Shown here piece after piece: positions 63,393 to 64,000 of a DNA stretch of 64,000 nucleotides. The stretch covers positions 1-64,000 of the forward strand of contig CACGPY010000003.1 in the NCBI GenBank assembly GCA_902575095.1, written 5' to 3'. The stretch's first letter is position 1. Each line of letters opens with the position of its first letter. This DNA is from an uncultured Pelagibacteraceae bacterium (GTDB taxonomy: Bacteria; Pseudomonadota; Alphaproteobacteria; Pelagibacterales; Pelagibacteraceae). A program made the translations under genes and the position numbers. Below the pieces are notes generated by a model. The model saw only the letters and a program-made list of their open reading frames with translations. It was not told where the DNA came from and did no database searches.

Positions 63393-64000
63393 ATGAAAGA
63401 CGCTGTATCTTTCAGAACTAGAAAAACATCCATTTACGATAAAAAATCAAACACCCCTTTTAAAATAAGTAGGTCTAAATTTTTCAATTTTCTTAGTTGT
63501 AAACGATGCTTTTATTTAGATCGGGTAAAAGGCCTAAAAGAATTATCATCTCCACCCTACACATTAAACAATACTGTTGATGAGTTATTAAAAAAAGAAT
63601 TTGATCAATATAGAAAAAAACAAAAACCACATCCAATAATGGTCAAACATAATTATAATTTTGTACCATTCCAACACAATGATTTAGATAAATGGAGAAA
63701 CTCTTTAAAAGGAGGAATTTCATATTTAGATAAAAAAACTAATCTTATTATTTATGGAGGTATTGATGATCTTTGGTTTGATTTAAATGAAAAAAAATTA
63801 ATCGTTGTAGATTACAAAGCACAGTCAACAAATTATCCAGTTACAGTTTCTTCATACCTCGACGCAGAATGGCATCAAAGTTATAAATTTCAAATGGATA
63901 TTTATGTTCATATTTTAAGAAAAATGAATTTTAGTGTTTCAGACCGAACATTTTTTTATGTTTGTAATGGAGAAAAAACAAGCGATAAATTTGATAACAA
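63393..64000 (+). CDS. PD-(D/E)XK nuclease-superfamily protein (partial, 3' end outside window)
   Basis: The first 202 residues of a gene starting directly after gltX (TAA-ATG adjacent). A cysteine pair CKRCFYLDRVKGL near residue 37-40 and the nuclease core YGGIDDLWFDLNEKKLIVVDYKAQS (D125/D126, D140-Y-K142) fit the RecB/Cas4-like PD-(D/E)XK superfamily, followed by YKFQMDIYVHILRKMNF. No Cas genes or CRISPR are near, so a Cas4 role is not supported; it is more likely a stand-alone DNA repair nuclease or a nuclease-like protein. The ORF track omitted it because it is open at the edge. Confidence 0.78.
   Translation, partial: MKDAVSFRTRKTSIYDKKSNTPFKISRSKFFNFLSCKRCFYLDRVKGLKELSSPPYTLNNTVDELLKKEFDQYRKKQKPHPIMVKHNYNFVPFQHNDLDKWRNSLKGGISYLDKKTNLIIYGGIDDLWFDLNEKKLIVVDYKAQSTNYPVTVSSYLDAEWHQSYKFQMDIYVHILRKMNFSVSDRTFFYVCNGEKTSDKFDN

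Noticed and set aside
63393-64000. Cas4 and a CRISPR locus
   Set aside because: No repeat array, no other cas genes, and the C-terminal cysteines are outside the window.

Overview
The window is a compact, very AT-rich (roughly 70% A+T by eye) bacterial chromosome segment. Gene spacing is minimal: many ATGA/TAATG overlaps, no stretch above 300 bases without a gene, and no insertion sequence, phage or CRISPR. Gene content and order are alphaproteobacterial: dgt-erpA-xth; tpiA-secG-pyrG-kdsA-eno-ftsB-lipA-coq10; ntrY-ntrX-trkA-trkH; ispDF fusion; ppiD-trpEGDC-lexA-gltX; the AapJQMP amino acid transporter. Together with the streamlining and the richness in ABC transporters this points to the Pelagibacterales (SAR11) lineage. 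Phosphofructokinase, pyruvate kinase, GAPDH, TIM and enolase are all present, so the strain probably has Embden-Meyerhof-Parnas glycolysis. I recall this as unusual for open-ocean SAR11 and more typical of some other subclades (for example freshwater LD12); the subclade is inference.

Layout. 1-7.3 kb: partial dgt, erpA, xth, manC-like GDP-mannose enzyme, ilvD, valS. 7.4-13.6 kb: a carbohydrate ABC transporter with a GH63-like mannosyl/glucosylglycerate-hydrolase-type enzyme and a divergent ATPase gene. 13.6-16 kb: tRNA-Cys, tRNA-Asn, an XRE regulator, a secreted protein and cysK. 16-20.4 kb: the aapJQMP amino acid uptake operon. 20.4-23.6 kb: zapE, a D-malate/tartrate dehydrogenase-type gene, galE, tRNA-Arg. 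23.6-28 kb: a ferric-iron ABC transporter behind two Fur-box-like sites, containing an untracked 56-residue CxxC ORF. 28-32.5 kb: hydratase, pfk, pyk, a 56-residue ORF and gapA. 32.5-41 kb: a glycerol uptake and catabolism operon (gpsA, glpK, glpVSTPQU) running into gapA. 41-47 kb: trkH, trkA, ntrX, ntrY. 47-56 kb: ispDF, pgpA, pncC, then lipA, coq10, ftsB, eno, kdsA, pyrG, secG, tpiA on the other strand. 56-64 kb: ppiD/SurA-type chaperone, trpEGDC, lexA with an SOS box, gltX and a partial PD-(D/E)XK nuclease-family gene.

How it fits together: four uptake systems (glycoside, amino acids, iron, glycerol) feed a compact central metabolism. Glycerol would be phosphorylated by GlpK, oxidised by GpsA (the only glycerol-3-phosphate dehydrogenase seen) and enter glycolysis through TIM and GAPDH. 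The binding-protein-first transporter operons repeatedly carry a hairpin just after the binding-protein gene, likely lowering expression of the downstream membrane genes. I found no clearly new defence or mobile system. The most unusual items are the small CxxC ORF and stem-forming spacer in the iron operon, the asymmetric glycerol ATPase pair, the NtrX that lacks its sigma-54 loop, and the gene losses from otherwise conserved alphaproteobacterial clusters.
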